Shown here: piece after piece, positions 1 through 6,783 of the stretch
Numbering within the stretch: position 1 is the first letter of the stretch
Layout of the letters: the number at the start of each line of letters is the position of its first letter
From: Prevotella sp.
GTDB taxonomy: Bacteria > Bacteroidota > Bacteroidia > Bacteroidales > Bacteroidaceae
Assembly (NCBI GenBank): GCA_017455495.1
Contig: JAFTAR010000061.1
Location: forward strand, 1-42,612
Direction: 5' to 3'
Length of the DNA stretch: 42,612 bases
Translations under genes and position numbers: made by a program
Notes under the pieces: model-generated
What the model was told of the DNA's origin: nothing
What the model saw: only the letters and a program-made list of their open reading frames with translations
Databases searched by the model: none

Positions 1-27
1 ATTGAAAATTGAAAATTGAAAATTCTT
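1..27. repeat. Heptamer tandem repeat (ATTGAAA) at the left edge
   Basis: Three and a half copies of ATTGAAA lie just downstream of the phosphoribosyltransferase stop codon, in the spacer to a gene beyond the window. The same 7-base periodicity recurs in spacers at 1329-1361, 2037-2068 and 3185-3229 within this cluster and in several chromosomal spacers. Confidence 0.75.
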
Positions 28-57
28 GGACGAGCCGAGCAGGCAACCGCTTTATGA

Positions 58-708
58 TTAAAGCTTGTTGTTGATGGAACTAACCATGAGGATGTTCTTG
101 CCGTATGGCGCGAGGGCCTGTTTCATCGACTGTAGCGTGGAGCCGGTGGTCACGAAGTCATCATAGCAGATGATGTTCTGCTCCCTAGGAACTAGGTTGA
201 CCGTAAACACGGCATTCAGACGCTGTTTGCTATGGCAGCTGCATACATCCTCGTAGAAAGGTATCCTTAGCCGCTGGCCTATCTGTTCGGCTATGCGCGT
301 GGCAAAGTTCTTTACCATGTGCCGACGCTTGGGTGTGGTTATGATGCACCAGTCGCCCTTGCTGAGCTGTTCCCCCAAAAGTTCCTGAAGCATGTTCCCC
401 ATCTCCGTGGCGAAGTATGGCACCATAGCGTCATCGCCCTTGATGTCGGTGAGTGTGCGACCATAGAGTGACTTCTGCCACAGTGAAAGGAAATACAGCC
501 CAGCCCTGTGCCGTAGGCTTTGGCGTGGCGTGAAATCGCAACGTGCCTCCATCGACTTGTCCCAGCCTTTCCGTCGCTTCTCGACGAATAGGTCTGTCTG
601 CCTGTCCCTGACCTTGGCCGACTGTAGGTCAGCCAAAGCCAAGGAGAGGTCAGGCACGGTGATGTCCTGCAGGACTTCCCCGAGGTCGATAGAGGCTCGC
701 TCAATCAT
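58..708 (-). CDS. Phosphoribosyltransferase-like protein in phage structural cluster
   Basis: A 216-residue protein. The C-terminal third carries a PRPP-binding loop of the type-I phosphoribosyltransferase fold: hydrophobic strand, then DDFVTTGST, near residues 180-190. This resembles ComF-type proteins. The N-terminal half is charged and matches no fold I recognise. It is the last gene visible in the leftward structural operon, 45 bases after the tail-like gene, and ends beside heptamer repeats. The fold is well supported by the motif; substrate and purpose are not. A phage could use it for nucleotide salvage, modification or host take-over, but nothing in the sequence decides this. The ATG at 708 is the only good start. 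Confidence 0.7.
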   Translation of the reverse strand: MIERASIDLGEVLQDITVPDLSLALADLQSAKVRDRQTDLFVEKRRKGWDKSMEARCDFTPRQSLRHRAGLYFLSLWQKSLYGRTLTDIKGDDAMVPYFATEMGNMLQELLGEQLSKGDWCIITTPKRRHMVKNFATRIAEQIGQRLRIPFYEDVCSCHSKQRLNAVFTVNLVPREQNIICYDDFVTTGSTLQSMKQALAPYGKNILMVSSINNKL

Positions 709-753
709 AATGGCTTGTCATACTTTGTTTGACAGTGACATGAGTCAGAGACG

Positions 754-1320
754 TTAAGCAGAAACGCCGGACAAAGTGCCGTCCTCTGTGGCAATGCTGC
801 CTGTATAGAACGGGGCCGGGCACTCGTCGGTGGCCTCCACGTTGATAGTGGTGCTGGCCGTGCCGGAGGCACCCTGTCCGAGATCCTGGGCCACCGTTGT
901 TTTGGTGAGCCACTTTTCTGAACCTACGACACGGCGGGCACCTCGCATGTCCTCTACGATAAAGACGTTGTCGTTGTTGTTGAGATAGGCAGCTGCGGCA
1001 GAGGCATCGGCATCCACGCCCGGATGGACGGCAGTGAGTTTGTTGAGCTGCGTCTGCGACGGGTATTCGCCCTGTGCCTCAGAGGTAAGCTGAGACTTGT
1101 CGGGGATGATGTCGATGTACTTCCACTTACTGTCGGCACGGAGTGTGAAACTACCGTTGTACTTGGCCGACTGCAGGCGACCGTTGGTGTCGTGCGACAG
1201 TGTGGGCCATGTCAGGATGTCGTACTTGGAGATGTAGTAGATGCGCCGCTTCACGCCGGGCAACTCAGGCTTGCCTTGGCACCATGCGAGCGACTTTTGG
1301 ACTGAAGAGCAATCAGGCAT
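754..1320 (-). CDS. Tail-tube/neck-like phage protein, paralogue 2
   Basis: The 188-residue reading frame from ATG 1320 begins MPDCSSVQKSLAWCQG and is a clear paralogue of the next gene upstream (1428-2030). Both share the start, a P-G-x-[KR]-R-[IL]-Y segment, IPDKSQLTSEAQGEYP, a run of alanines before paired asparagines, and a VEDM-x-G-x-x-RVVG segment. I chose 1320 rather than 1365 because the shared N-terminus begins there and the 15 extra codons are heptamer-repeat DNA. The position after the capsid gene and the single-domain size suggest a head-completion or tail-tube protein. Function is inferred from position; I recognise no named family. Confidence 0.6.
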   Translation of the reverse strand: MPDCSSVQKSLAWCQGKPELPGVKRRIYYISKYDILTWPTLSHDTNGRLQSAKYNGSFTLRADSKWKYIDIIPDKSQLTSEAQGEYPSQTQLNKLTAVHPGVDADASAAAAYLNNNDNVFIVEDMRGARRVVGSEKWLTKTTVAQDLGQGASGTASTTINVEATDECPAPFYTGSIATEDGTLSGVSA

Positions 1321-1328
1321 TGTTTTGA

Positions 1329-1361
1329 AGTTAAAAGTGAAGAATGAAGAGTGAAGAATTT
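1329..1361. repeat. Heptamer tandem repeat before a tail-like gene
   Basis: Copies of GTGAAGA/ATGAAGA occupy the spacer between two tail-like genes and end a few bases upstream of the start codon at 1320. On the coding strand this is a CTTC/ATTC-rich leader. Confidence 0.65.
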
Positions 1362-1427
1362 GCAACCGCTGTCATAGAGCGGGTGAATGTGAGAGTCTGG
1401 CATAGGTGCTGACCATTGTCATTGCCG

Positions 1428-2030
1428 TCAAATCTGGGTGAATGTGTCGGGCGTGGCCTCGCTGGCATACATGGCTGCGCTGCCGTCGCCTGTGACGAAG
1501 AAGCCGGCGTAGTGATAGAACGGGGCTGGCACGTCATCGCTGGCCTCCACGGTGATGGTGGTGCTGGCAGAGCCTGTGATGCCCTGCCCCGTATCCTGCG
1601 AGACCGTGACCTTTATCGGGTAGTGCTCATGCCCTACGACGCGCATGTTGCCGCTCATGTCCTCGACCATGAAGACGGTCTCGTTGTTGTTGAACCAGGC
1701 CGCTGCCGCCGTCGCGTCGACCTCGATGCCCGGATGTACGGCCACCAGCTTGTTGAGCTGTGACTGTGCGGGGTACTCCCCCTGTGCCTCCGAGGTCAGC
1801 TGCGACTTGTCGGGAAGGATGTCTATATAGAGCCATTCCTTGTCAGCGGCCAGCACGAACTCACCGTCGTAGACAGCAGACATGGGCCGTCTGTTTTCGT
1901 CCTTCGGGAGCTTCGGCCACACAAGGATGTTCGCCCGCGCCGTGAAGTACAGCCTGCGGCGCATACCCGCATACTGCGGTCTTCCCTGACACCAGGCAAG
2001 TGACTGTTGGATACTGGAGCAATCTGGCAT
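1428..2030 (-). CDS. Tail-tube/neck-like phage protein, paralogue 1
   Basis: A 200-residue protein from ATG 2030, starting MPDCSSIQQSLAWCQG. It is closely related to the downstream gene at 754-1320 and more distantly to 5670-6095, giving three members of one family in this element. It follows the major capsid gene, as head-tail connector or major tail genes usually do. The C-terminal segment (residues about 130-200) has the alternating Thr/Val pattern of a beta-rich tail protein. The 26 extra codons up to 2108 are heptamer-repeat spacer and not counted. The exact structural role is inference. Confidence 0.6.
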   Translation of the reverse strand: MPDCSSIQQSLAWCQGRPQYAGMRRRLYFTARANILVWPKLPKDENRRPMSAVYDGEFVLAADKEWLYIDILPDKSQLTSEAQGEYPAQSQLNKLVAVHPGIEVDATAAAAWFNNNETVFMVEDMSGNMRVVGHEHYPIKVTVSQDTGQGITGSASTTITVEASDDVPAPFYHYAGFFVTGDGSAAMYASEATPDTFTQI

Positions 2031-2036
2031 TACTTT

Positions 2037-2068
2037 TTTGAATTGAGAATTAAGAGTTGAGAATTGGC
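2037..2068. repeat. Heptamer tandem repeat before tail-like paralogue 1
   Basis: Units of seven bases (TTGAATT, GAGAATT, AAGAGTT, GAGAATT) lie immediately upstream of the start codon at 2030, in the spacer after the capsid gene. Confidence 0.65.
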
Positions 2069-2158
2069 TACTGCGTTGCGGATCTGAAAAGGGAGTCGGA
2101 GCCATCACGGTCCCGGCTCCCCGTCAAATCAGACTGTATGAAAAAAGATCAGAGCGAT

Positions 2159-3178
2159 TTATCCCTGGCCCTGCTCAGGCCCCTGTTCCTGTCCCTGCTG
2201 TTGCTGCTGGGAGGTGCCGGACGAAGCCAGTTCGACGACTTTCAGGCGGCGCTTGTCGACAGACTCGAACTGCACGCCGAAGAACATGGTGGCGATATAC
2301 GAGAGGATGAACGGCTCGTACTCCTTGACCATGACGTTCTCCACGTCGCCCATCTGGTCATAGCCTACGAGCATATTGAGCTTCGGTGATACATGAATGA
2401 ACCTCGACCCGGCCTTGTTGGCCAGCGGACAGAGGATGAGCCTGCCGTCGCTGCCCTCAACGACCGTCTGCGTGTACTGGTTGTTGTAGTTGATGCCGGC
2501 ATGTGTGAGGAGGTAGGACTCGTTGTACTTGTCGGCGAAGTCCTGCGAGCAGTACATATAGCAGGTCTGCGAGCGCAGGCGCGGGTCGAGCGAGAAGAGC
2601 ACCTGCTTGGCGATGTCCACGGCATTGGCGGTGGTCAGTGCCTCGTCGATCTTCAGGTAGTTGCCTTCCTCGGCAGCAATCTTGCCGTCGGTGATGTCGG
2701 CCTCGGTGATGGTGTCGAAGCCGTCGAAGAGGTCGAGCGTGGTGTCACCGTTGGCATTGCGCTTGCCAGCCCAGATGGCGTTGTTCAGGTTCTCCGACAG
2801 CGACTTGGCAATCAGGGCCAGCACATGCATTGCCGTGGGTGTCTGCATCTGCCCGTCGCCTTTCGTGTCGCCCATGGCACCGAGAAGAGTGCTTACTGCA
2901 CTGTTAGGCTCGAAGTTCGCCACCACTGAGCCGAAGTAGGTCTCGAGGGTGCGGAAGTCGAGGTTGAGGTTATAGCCGGTGCGGCGAGAGGGTTTGTAGG
3001 GCGCGAACTGCGCATTGCCGCTGATGGCCGCGACGTTCTCCTTGTAGCGGATGCCGGGGCGTTCGGTCATGTACTTCAGTGTCTCTCCTATGCCTATGAT
3101 GGGCAGCATGAGGAGGTCGGAGCGGTACTTGGTGGCCGCTTCCTGGTACTCTTGGAGTGTAAAGGTGAGTTTTCCCAT
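2159..3178 (-). CDS. Phage major capsid protein (HK97-like, probable)
   Basis: A 339-residue protein placed directly after a prohead protease/scaffold gene, where the major capsid protein is expected. It begins MGKLTFTLQEYQEAATKYRS and contains IMWAGKRN-like segments (NAIWAGKRNANGDTT) and a C-terminal VQFESVDKRRLKV typical of Bacteroidetes phage capsid proteins. The length is near the 300-400 residues usual for HK97-fold capsids. The last 18 residues are Gln/Glu/Gly-rich low-complexity sequence, an odd tail probably exposed or dispensable. Upstream is a heptamer repeat and downstream the tail-like pair. The call rests on gene order and overall character, not on a catalytic motif. Confidence 0.75.
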   Translation of the reverse strand: MGKLTFTLQEYQEAATKYRSDLLMLPIIGIGETLKYMTERPGIRYKENVAAISGNAQFAPYKPSRRTGYNLNLDFRTLETYFGSVVANFEPNSAVSTLLGAMGDTKGDGQMQTPTAMHVLALIAKSLSENLNNAIWAGKRNANGDTTLDLFDGFDTITEADITDGKIAAEEGNYLKIDEALTTANAVDIAKQVLFSLDPRLRSQTCYMYCSQDFADKYNESYLLTHAGINYNNQYTQTVVEGSDGRLILCPLANKAGSRFIHVSPKLNMLVGYDQMGDVENVMVKEYEPFILSYIATMFFGVQFESVDKRRLKVVELASSGTSQQQQQGQEQGPEQGQG

Positions 3179-3184
3179 TGGATG

Positions 3185-3229
3185 TGAAAGTGAAAAATGA
3201 AGAGTGAAGAATGAAGAATGAAGAATTTG
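3185..3229. repeat. Heptamer tandem repeat before the capsid gene
   Basis: Five to six units of the type GTGAAGA/ATGAAGA fill the 71-base spacer between the protease-scaffold stop and the capsid start at 3178. Confidence 0.7.
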
Positions 3230-3249
3230 CTACCGCAGTTGCTTACTGC

Positions 3250-4431
3250 CTACGGCATCTGTTCGAAGAGCCTGCGGGCGTTGCAGCGAGTGTTGAAGTA
3301 CGACTGCATGCCCGTTGTGTCGGACTGGCTGTTCTTGTCGCTGACAATCTGCGAGGAGGTGTCAGCGGGCTTCTCCTTCAGTTCGGCAATCTCGGCCTGA
3401 AGCTGGGTGTTGCTGTCAGTGAGCGACTGCATCTCCGTCTGGAGCTGCAGCTTGTCGCTTTCGAGCTGCTGCTTGTCGGACTGTAGCTGCTGGTTAGAGG
3501 ACTCTAACTGCTGTTTGGCGGCAGTGAGGGCCTGCACCTGTTCATTGAGCGAGTGGATGGACTGCTTGTCGGCATTGATGGCCGCTTCGAGGATGTCAAG
3601 CTGACTGTCGGCGAGCGTGACCCTGCCCTCGTTGCTTTCGAGGTGGTCATAGGCCAGGATGGCGCATACGCGGGTGAATACTTTGTTCATTGTTGATGGG
3701 TTGTTTGGGATATTTGTCATTTGGTCGTTTATGGCATTGCTGCGGTGTGTGCCCGTGAAGAATGAGGCCAGCGAGTTGAAGAAACGGACTATGGCCGACT
3801 GCTCCGGGTTCGATGTCCTCGGGAGGTCGGGAATGGGGATGCCCGCACTGGCCATTGCCTGGGCCATGGTGTCGGTAAGAATAGGAGCAGACTCGTCCTC
3901 GTAGTCAGTCAGCTCATCGACGAAACCCCATGCGAGAGCCTCCTGAGCGGTGAGCCAGCCACCTACCTTCATCAGCGCAAGCAGTTCGCCCGCGTCCTTA
4001 TGGCAGCGGGCGGCGTACATCTGGGCAATATTCGCGTCTAACTTGTCAAGGTCTTTCTTCTGGGCCTCAATATGGGCGATGAGTGTCTGCAGGTCATCGG
4101 CGTTCATGTTTCCCCACTCAAAGAAACCGACACTGCACTTGTGGACGAGGTACATGGCCGACGAGTCCATGGTGATGTGCCTGGCACCTAATGAGGCAAT
4201 CGTGGCGGCACTGGCGTTCATGCCCACGAAATGCACATTCACATTTCCGTGACGCTTGAAGGCTGAGAATATGCTGAGGGCGGTGTTTGACTTGCCTCCG
4301 AGGCTGTCAATCAGCACGTGGACTTCCTTGCCCTCGTTCTTCGAGAGAACATAGTCCACATAGTCGGCATCGAAGTCATAGCCTCCGACGAAGCCCTTCA
4401 GGTGAAGTTGGTAGTTGTTCTTTGTTGCCAT
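3250..4431 (-). CDS. ClpP-like prohead protease fused to coiled-coil scaffold
   Basis: A 393-residue protein in two parts. Residues 1-210 are a ClpP/SppA-type serine protease domain: nucleophile Ser74 in GMNASAATIAS and His97 in MYLVHK, with the usual hydrophobic IDSLGG strand before them. Residues about 255-355 form a long Gln/Ser/Leu coiled coil with repeated LQSDKQQLES units, as in phage scaffolds. The fusion matches the phage plan in which the protease cleaves its own scaffold during head maturation. The start at 4431 (MATKNN) is preferred over 4452, since the latter lies inside the -7 promoter element. It precedes the capsid gene by 71 bases. Confidence 0.82.
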   Translation of the reverse strand: MATKNNYQLHLKGFVGGYDFDADYVDYVLSKNEGKEVHVLIDSLGGKSNTALSIFSAFKRHGNVNVHFVGMNASAATIASLGARHITMDSSAMYLVHKCSVGFFEWGNMNADDLQTLIAHIEAQKKDLDKLDANIAQMYAARCHKDAGELLALMKVGGWLTAQEALAWGFVDELTDYEDESAPILTDTMAQAMASAGIPIPDLPRTSNPEQSAIVRFFNSLASFFTGTHRSNAINDQMTNIPNNPSTMNKVFTRVCAILAYDHLESNEGRVTLADSQLDILEAAINADKQSIHSLNEQVQALTAAKQQLESSNQQLQSDKQQLESDKLQLQTEMQSLTDSNTQLQAEIAELKEKPADTSSQIVSDKNSQSDTTGMQSYFNTRCNARRLFEQMP

Positions 4432-4451
4432 ATTGTTTTGCAATGATGGCA

Positions 4452-4459
4452 CAAAGGTA
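4452..4459 (-). promoter_or_regulatory. Promoter -7 element for the capsid operon
   Basis: TACCTTTG on the minus strand, 20 bases before the protease start at 4431, matches the Bacteroidetes TAnnTTTG element. No clear TTTG lies at the -33 position. It would make the head genes a separate transcript from the upstream Abi gene. Confidence 0.6.
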
Positions 4460-4473
4460 CATATATTAAAATT

Positions 4474-4500
4474 GGCCCTAAAAGACGAACTTTTAGAGCC
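4474..4500 (-). terminator. Hairpin after the Abi gene
   Basis: Inverted repeat CTAAAAG/CTTTTAG with a 5-base loop, extended by GGC/GCC across one mismatch, lies 48 bases downstream of the Abi stop and is followed on the minus strand by AATTTTAAT. It could end the Abi transcript or act at the adjacent promoter. Just before it a 13-base direct repeat, TATTGCAAAAGCG, occurs at 4505 and 4520. Confidence 0.45.
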
Positions 4501-4547
4501 ATATTATTGCAAAAGCGTATATTGCAAAAGCGGAATATCCGGAGGTA

Positions 4548-5441
4548 TTACTGCCAGAGCGGTTCTGAAGCCCAGCCTGCCGGCATGCCCATGGCAGCAG
4601 GGTCAACACTTGGATATTTCTTAAGGAGTGCTTTGAAATCATTTACAAACGTATTCGCCGGATCAATGCTGTTAAGCCAGTAGACCACACATGAAAGCAC
4701 TGCGTAGAGACGGTTTGGTGCTGCATCTTCCACGTTAATCCACTTGTAGCGTAGCCTTGCTGGCAGTTGCGGCATTCTTGGCATTGTCCTGTTCCATACC
4801 CTGGCATGATGGGCACAGGCGTTGCGAAGTGCGATGACGCTTTTCATCCAGCTTTCCAGGACCTCATGCTGTGGGAGTCCGTAGCTCCGTGCTATCTTCT
4901 TCTTGGTCTTCACATCCGTGAAATTGACAAACAGTTTGGTAAGACACCCGAAAGATGCCAGCTCAAGCGTCTTCCATGCTGGCGGGAAGGCTGTTCTACC
5001 ATATTTCAGGTAATGGTCCTTTATAAACTCTTCCTTCGTCCGCTGCAACTCCCTTTCAATACTGTTCATGTTCTCCAAGAAGTTGTGCTTGTCGGCTGCA
5101 CAGGACTCATCGAAGAACCAGAACGGGCCTTTTGCAAGGGAGAAATAATGAATGATGTTAGAGCGAAGGGAAATCTCTATCTTCTGCATGGCTGAGAATA
5201 TCAGCCGCCTAAGTTCAACATCAAAGCCATACATGCTGACAGCCTGTCCAAATGTTGAACCGGCCTTGAACTGGTGAGTCTCATGGTCGGCCTCTAAGGG
5301 TTTCAAGTAAGCCGCAAAACGGAAATAGCTGACATGGGTCAGGAACGACTCTGCTGCAACAGCATCATTGATGACCAGTCCACACCCTAAAAGCATGGAT
5401 ATGATGGAAGGTATGTCTAAAGCCTGTTTTGTATACTCCAT
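4548..5441 (-). CDS. Abi family abortive-infection protein (AbiD/AbiF-like, HEPN)
   Basis: A 297-residue protein of the Abi_2 type. Diagnostic pieces are SYFRFAAYLKPLE near residue 38, DVELRRLIFSAMQKIEISLRS near 75-93, and the HEPN RNase motif R206-x4-H211 in ALRNACAHHARVWNR. In related systems such proteins cleave RNA or stop growth when another phage infects. Here the gene sits inside the structural cluster of the element with its own promoter (5503-5535) and a downstream hairpin, so it can be expressed independently as a superinfection-exclusion cargo gene. The start at 5441 fits the promoter; the 31 codons upstream overlap it and are not coding. Confidence 0.85.
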   Translation of the reverse strand: MEYTKQALDIPSIISMLLGCGLVINDAVAAESFLTHVSYFRFAAYLKPLEADHETHQFKAGSTFGQAVSMYGFDVELRRLIFSAMQKIEISLRSNIIHYFSLAKGPFWFFDESCAADKHNFLENMNSIERELQRTKEEFIKDHYLKYGRTAFPPAWKTLELASFGCLTKLFVNFTDVKTKKKIARSYGLPQHEVLESWMKSVIALRNACAHHARVWNRTMPRMPQLPARLRYKWINVEDAAPNRLYAVLSCVVYWLNSIDPANTFVNDFKALLKKYPSVDPAAMGMPAGWASEPLWQ

Positions 5442-5502
5442 AATAAAAAATAAGTTCCGCCCTGGTACGCTGATCGAGGGAAGCGTGGCGGAATCTAGTG
5501 GT

Positions 5503-5535
5503 GCAAAGGTACGGTTTTTTTCTGATACTTGCAAA
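5503..5535 (-). promoter_or_regulatory. Promoter of the Abi gene
   Basis: Minus-strand TACCTTTG (5504-5511) with TTTG at 5532-5535, exactly 20 bases apart, is a complete Bacteroidetes-type promoter. It lies about 60 bases before the Abi start codon. Confidence 0.75.
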
Positions 5536-5569
5536 TTTTTCAGCGGAAATCGTCAGAAAAAGTCCAAAA

Positions 5570-5612
5570 CAGATGAAAAACAGATGGAAACAGATGGAAA
5601 ACAGAAGGGAAA
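5570..5612. repeat. Four tandem 10-11 base repeats upstream of the Abi promoter
   Basis: CAGATGGAAA-type units occur four times in a row (5570, 5581, 5591, 5602). They begin about 35 bases upstream of the -33 element of the Abi promoter. The spacing is close to one helical turn, so a protein could bind one face, but no regulator is known. Confidence 0.6.
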
Positions 5613-5669
5613 TCCCGGATTGTCATGTTCGGATGCCTATTATCAGGTCAGACAACACCTCCATTGTTG

Positions 5670-6095
5670 TCATAACGTACAAGTTGCAAGTGCCTTCCTT
5701 GCCGTGAAGGAAACCTCGTACTTCCTGACTGAGGCATCACCGTCGGGCTTGCCTGTCGTGAAAGTGACCCTCACGATGGGAAACGGTGCTTCCCTCGCTC
5801 CTACGACGAAACTGTTGCCCTGCATGTCAGTGATGACGAAAGCAAGATGCCTGTGCGGCGGCAGTTCGTCAAGCGTGTAGAAGGTCAGCTTGGCCGTCTC
5901 TTGCTGGCTGTTGTTGTCGAACTTCCGTTCCACCTCGCAGACAGCCTCTCCCTTCAGGCTGATGTCGGTGGGCAGTACCGTCATAAGTACCTGCACGCCC
6001 GAGTCGGCCCTGTAGGTGACATCGTGCGAGAGGTACGAGGTGGATATATAGCTCAGCCGGCGTATGCCGGGGATGGAGAGGCAATGGCTGTTCAT
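5670..6095 (-). CDS. Small phage structural protein, distant paralogue 3
   Basis: A 141-residue protein. The pattern PGIRRLSYIS near the start, a T-Y-R-A-D-S-G-V core and FVITDMQGNSFVVGAREAPFP followed by beta-rich sequence align with the two tail-like proteins at 754-1320 and 1428-2030. It lacks their long N-terminal opening and alanine-rich segment. It is separated from its relatives by the Abi and capsid genes. A minor tail, connector or decoration role is plausible; none is demonstrated. The downstream 230-base spacer to the Abi gene holds the tandem repeats and the Abi promoter. Confidence 0.55.
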   Translation of the reverse strand: MNSHCLSIPGIRRLSYISTSYLSHDVTYRADSGVQVLMTVLPTDISLKGEAVCEVERKFDNNSQQETAKLTFYTLDELPPHRHLAFVITDMQGNSFVVGAREAPFPIVRVTFTTGKPDGDASVRKYEVSFTARKALATCTL

Positions 6096-6106
6096 GCCGC
6101 ATTGAT

Positions 6107-6133
6107 TTTTCTGTAGATTCTGTATTTTCTGTA
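6107..6133. repeat. Three tandem 9-base repeats
   Basis: TTTTCTGTA, GATTCTGTA and TTTTCTGTA follow one another in the spacer just upstream (minus strand) of the start at 6095. This is a short leader repeat of unknown role. Confidence 0.5.
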
Positions 6134-6161
6134 ATTCTCGGATTTTGGCAAAAAGGCCGTT

Positions 6162-6644
6162 TTAGTCGGAACGTTTTTTCTGTTTATGGCACATGTTTGA
6201 GAGGTAGTTCTTGCGAAGCCGCTGGTAAATCTTCGCGATGGAGTCCCAGCAAGTGCCATCCTCGCGGATGCCTCGCTGCTCCATGAAAAGGTTGATAAGA
6301 TCCTTCTGCTGCGTGCCCACCTTGCCGAAGTCATGCAGGTACTCCCACACGTCAAGGTCGAAATCGTCCTTGATGCGTGACAGCATGGCCCGCTTGCCCG
6401 TGTCGGTGATGTAGTTGTACGTCCGGGGGTCGTGCGACTTTGAGTAGGGGATGTAGATGGCCACCTCACCCTCCTGCTGCCGTGGGGGCAGCACGCCGTC
6501 GGGCTGCGGCACCGTGGCCCGCTGCAGCAGCTTGCTCTCTATGGAGCCGCGTATCAGGGTGACGGGACTTCCTCCGCCGTGCCGGTGTACGAACCACTGG
6601 CGGAGGTACGAGGGCATCTTCAGGTATATGCAATATTCACTCAT
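6162..6644 (-). CDS. Conserved-looking phage protein of unknown function
   Basis: A 160-residue protein that I do not recognise. It starts MSEYCIYLKMPSYLRQWF, has a mixed central part, and a C-terminal half rich in Lys/Arg and helices (about residues 90-160). A strong TAACTTTG promoter precedes it by 26 bases, the spacing is good on both sides, and codon use resembles its neighbours, so it is almost certainly real. It precedes the tail-like gene 5670-6095 in the same direction. A DNA-binding or packaging role would fit the basic C-terminus but is a guess. Confidence 0.6.
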   Translation of the reverse strand: MSEYCIYLKMPSYLRQWFVHRHGGGSPVTLIRGSIESKLLQRATVPQPDGVLPPRQQEGEVAIYIPYSKSHDPRTYNYITDTGKRAMLSRIKDDFDLDVWEYLHDFGKVGTQQKDLINLFMEQRGIREDGTCWDSIAKIYQRLRKNYLSNMCHKQKKRSD

Positions 6645-6669
6645 GGGCTTGCTTTTCAGTTAGCGTGTG

Positions 6670-6677
6670 CAAAGTTA
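6670..6677 (-). promoter_or_regulatory. Promoter -7 element for gene 6162-6644
   Basis: Minus-strand TAACTTTG with TTTG 22 bases upstream (6700-6703). The start codon follows 26 bases downstream. Confidence 0.6.
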
Positions 6678-6710
6678 GTCAATTTCTTGCATTTTCCGGC
6701 AAAAGTGACT

Positions 6711-6762
6711 GGACAAATGGCCATTCTGACAGTGTTGCCGTGGCAATGAGGGCCATTTGTCC
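6711..6762 (-). terminator. Long hairpin after the secreted-protein gene
   Basis: GGACAAATGGCC (6711-6722) pairs perfectly with GGCCATTTGTCC (6751-6762), and inside the loop TTGCC/GGCAA form a second stem. The outer flanks also match after a 5-base slip. It begins about 20 bases past the stop codon at 6784. The T-run is poor, so it may protect the mRNA end or act as a weak terminator. Confidence 0.55.
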
Positions 6763-6783
6763 TGTCCAGTCGCGTTGCTGTCC

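Noticed and set aside
3250-4431. Housekeeping ClpP protease
   Set aside because: The fused coiled-coil scaffold and position before the capsid gene identify a phage prohead protease.
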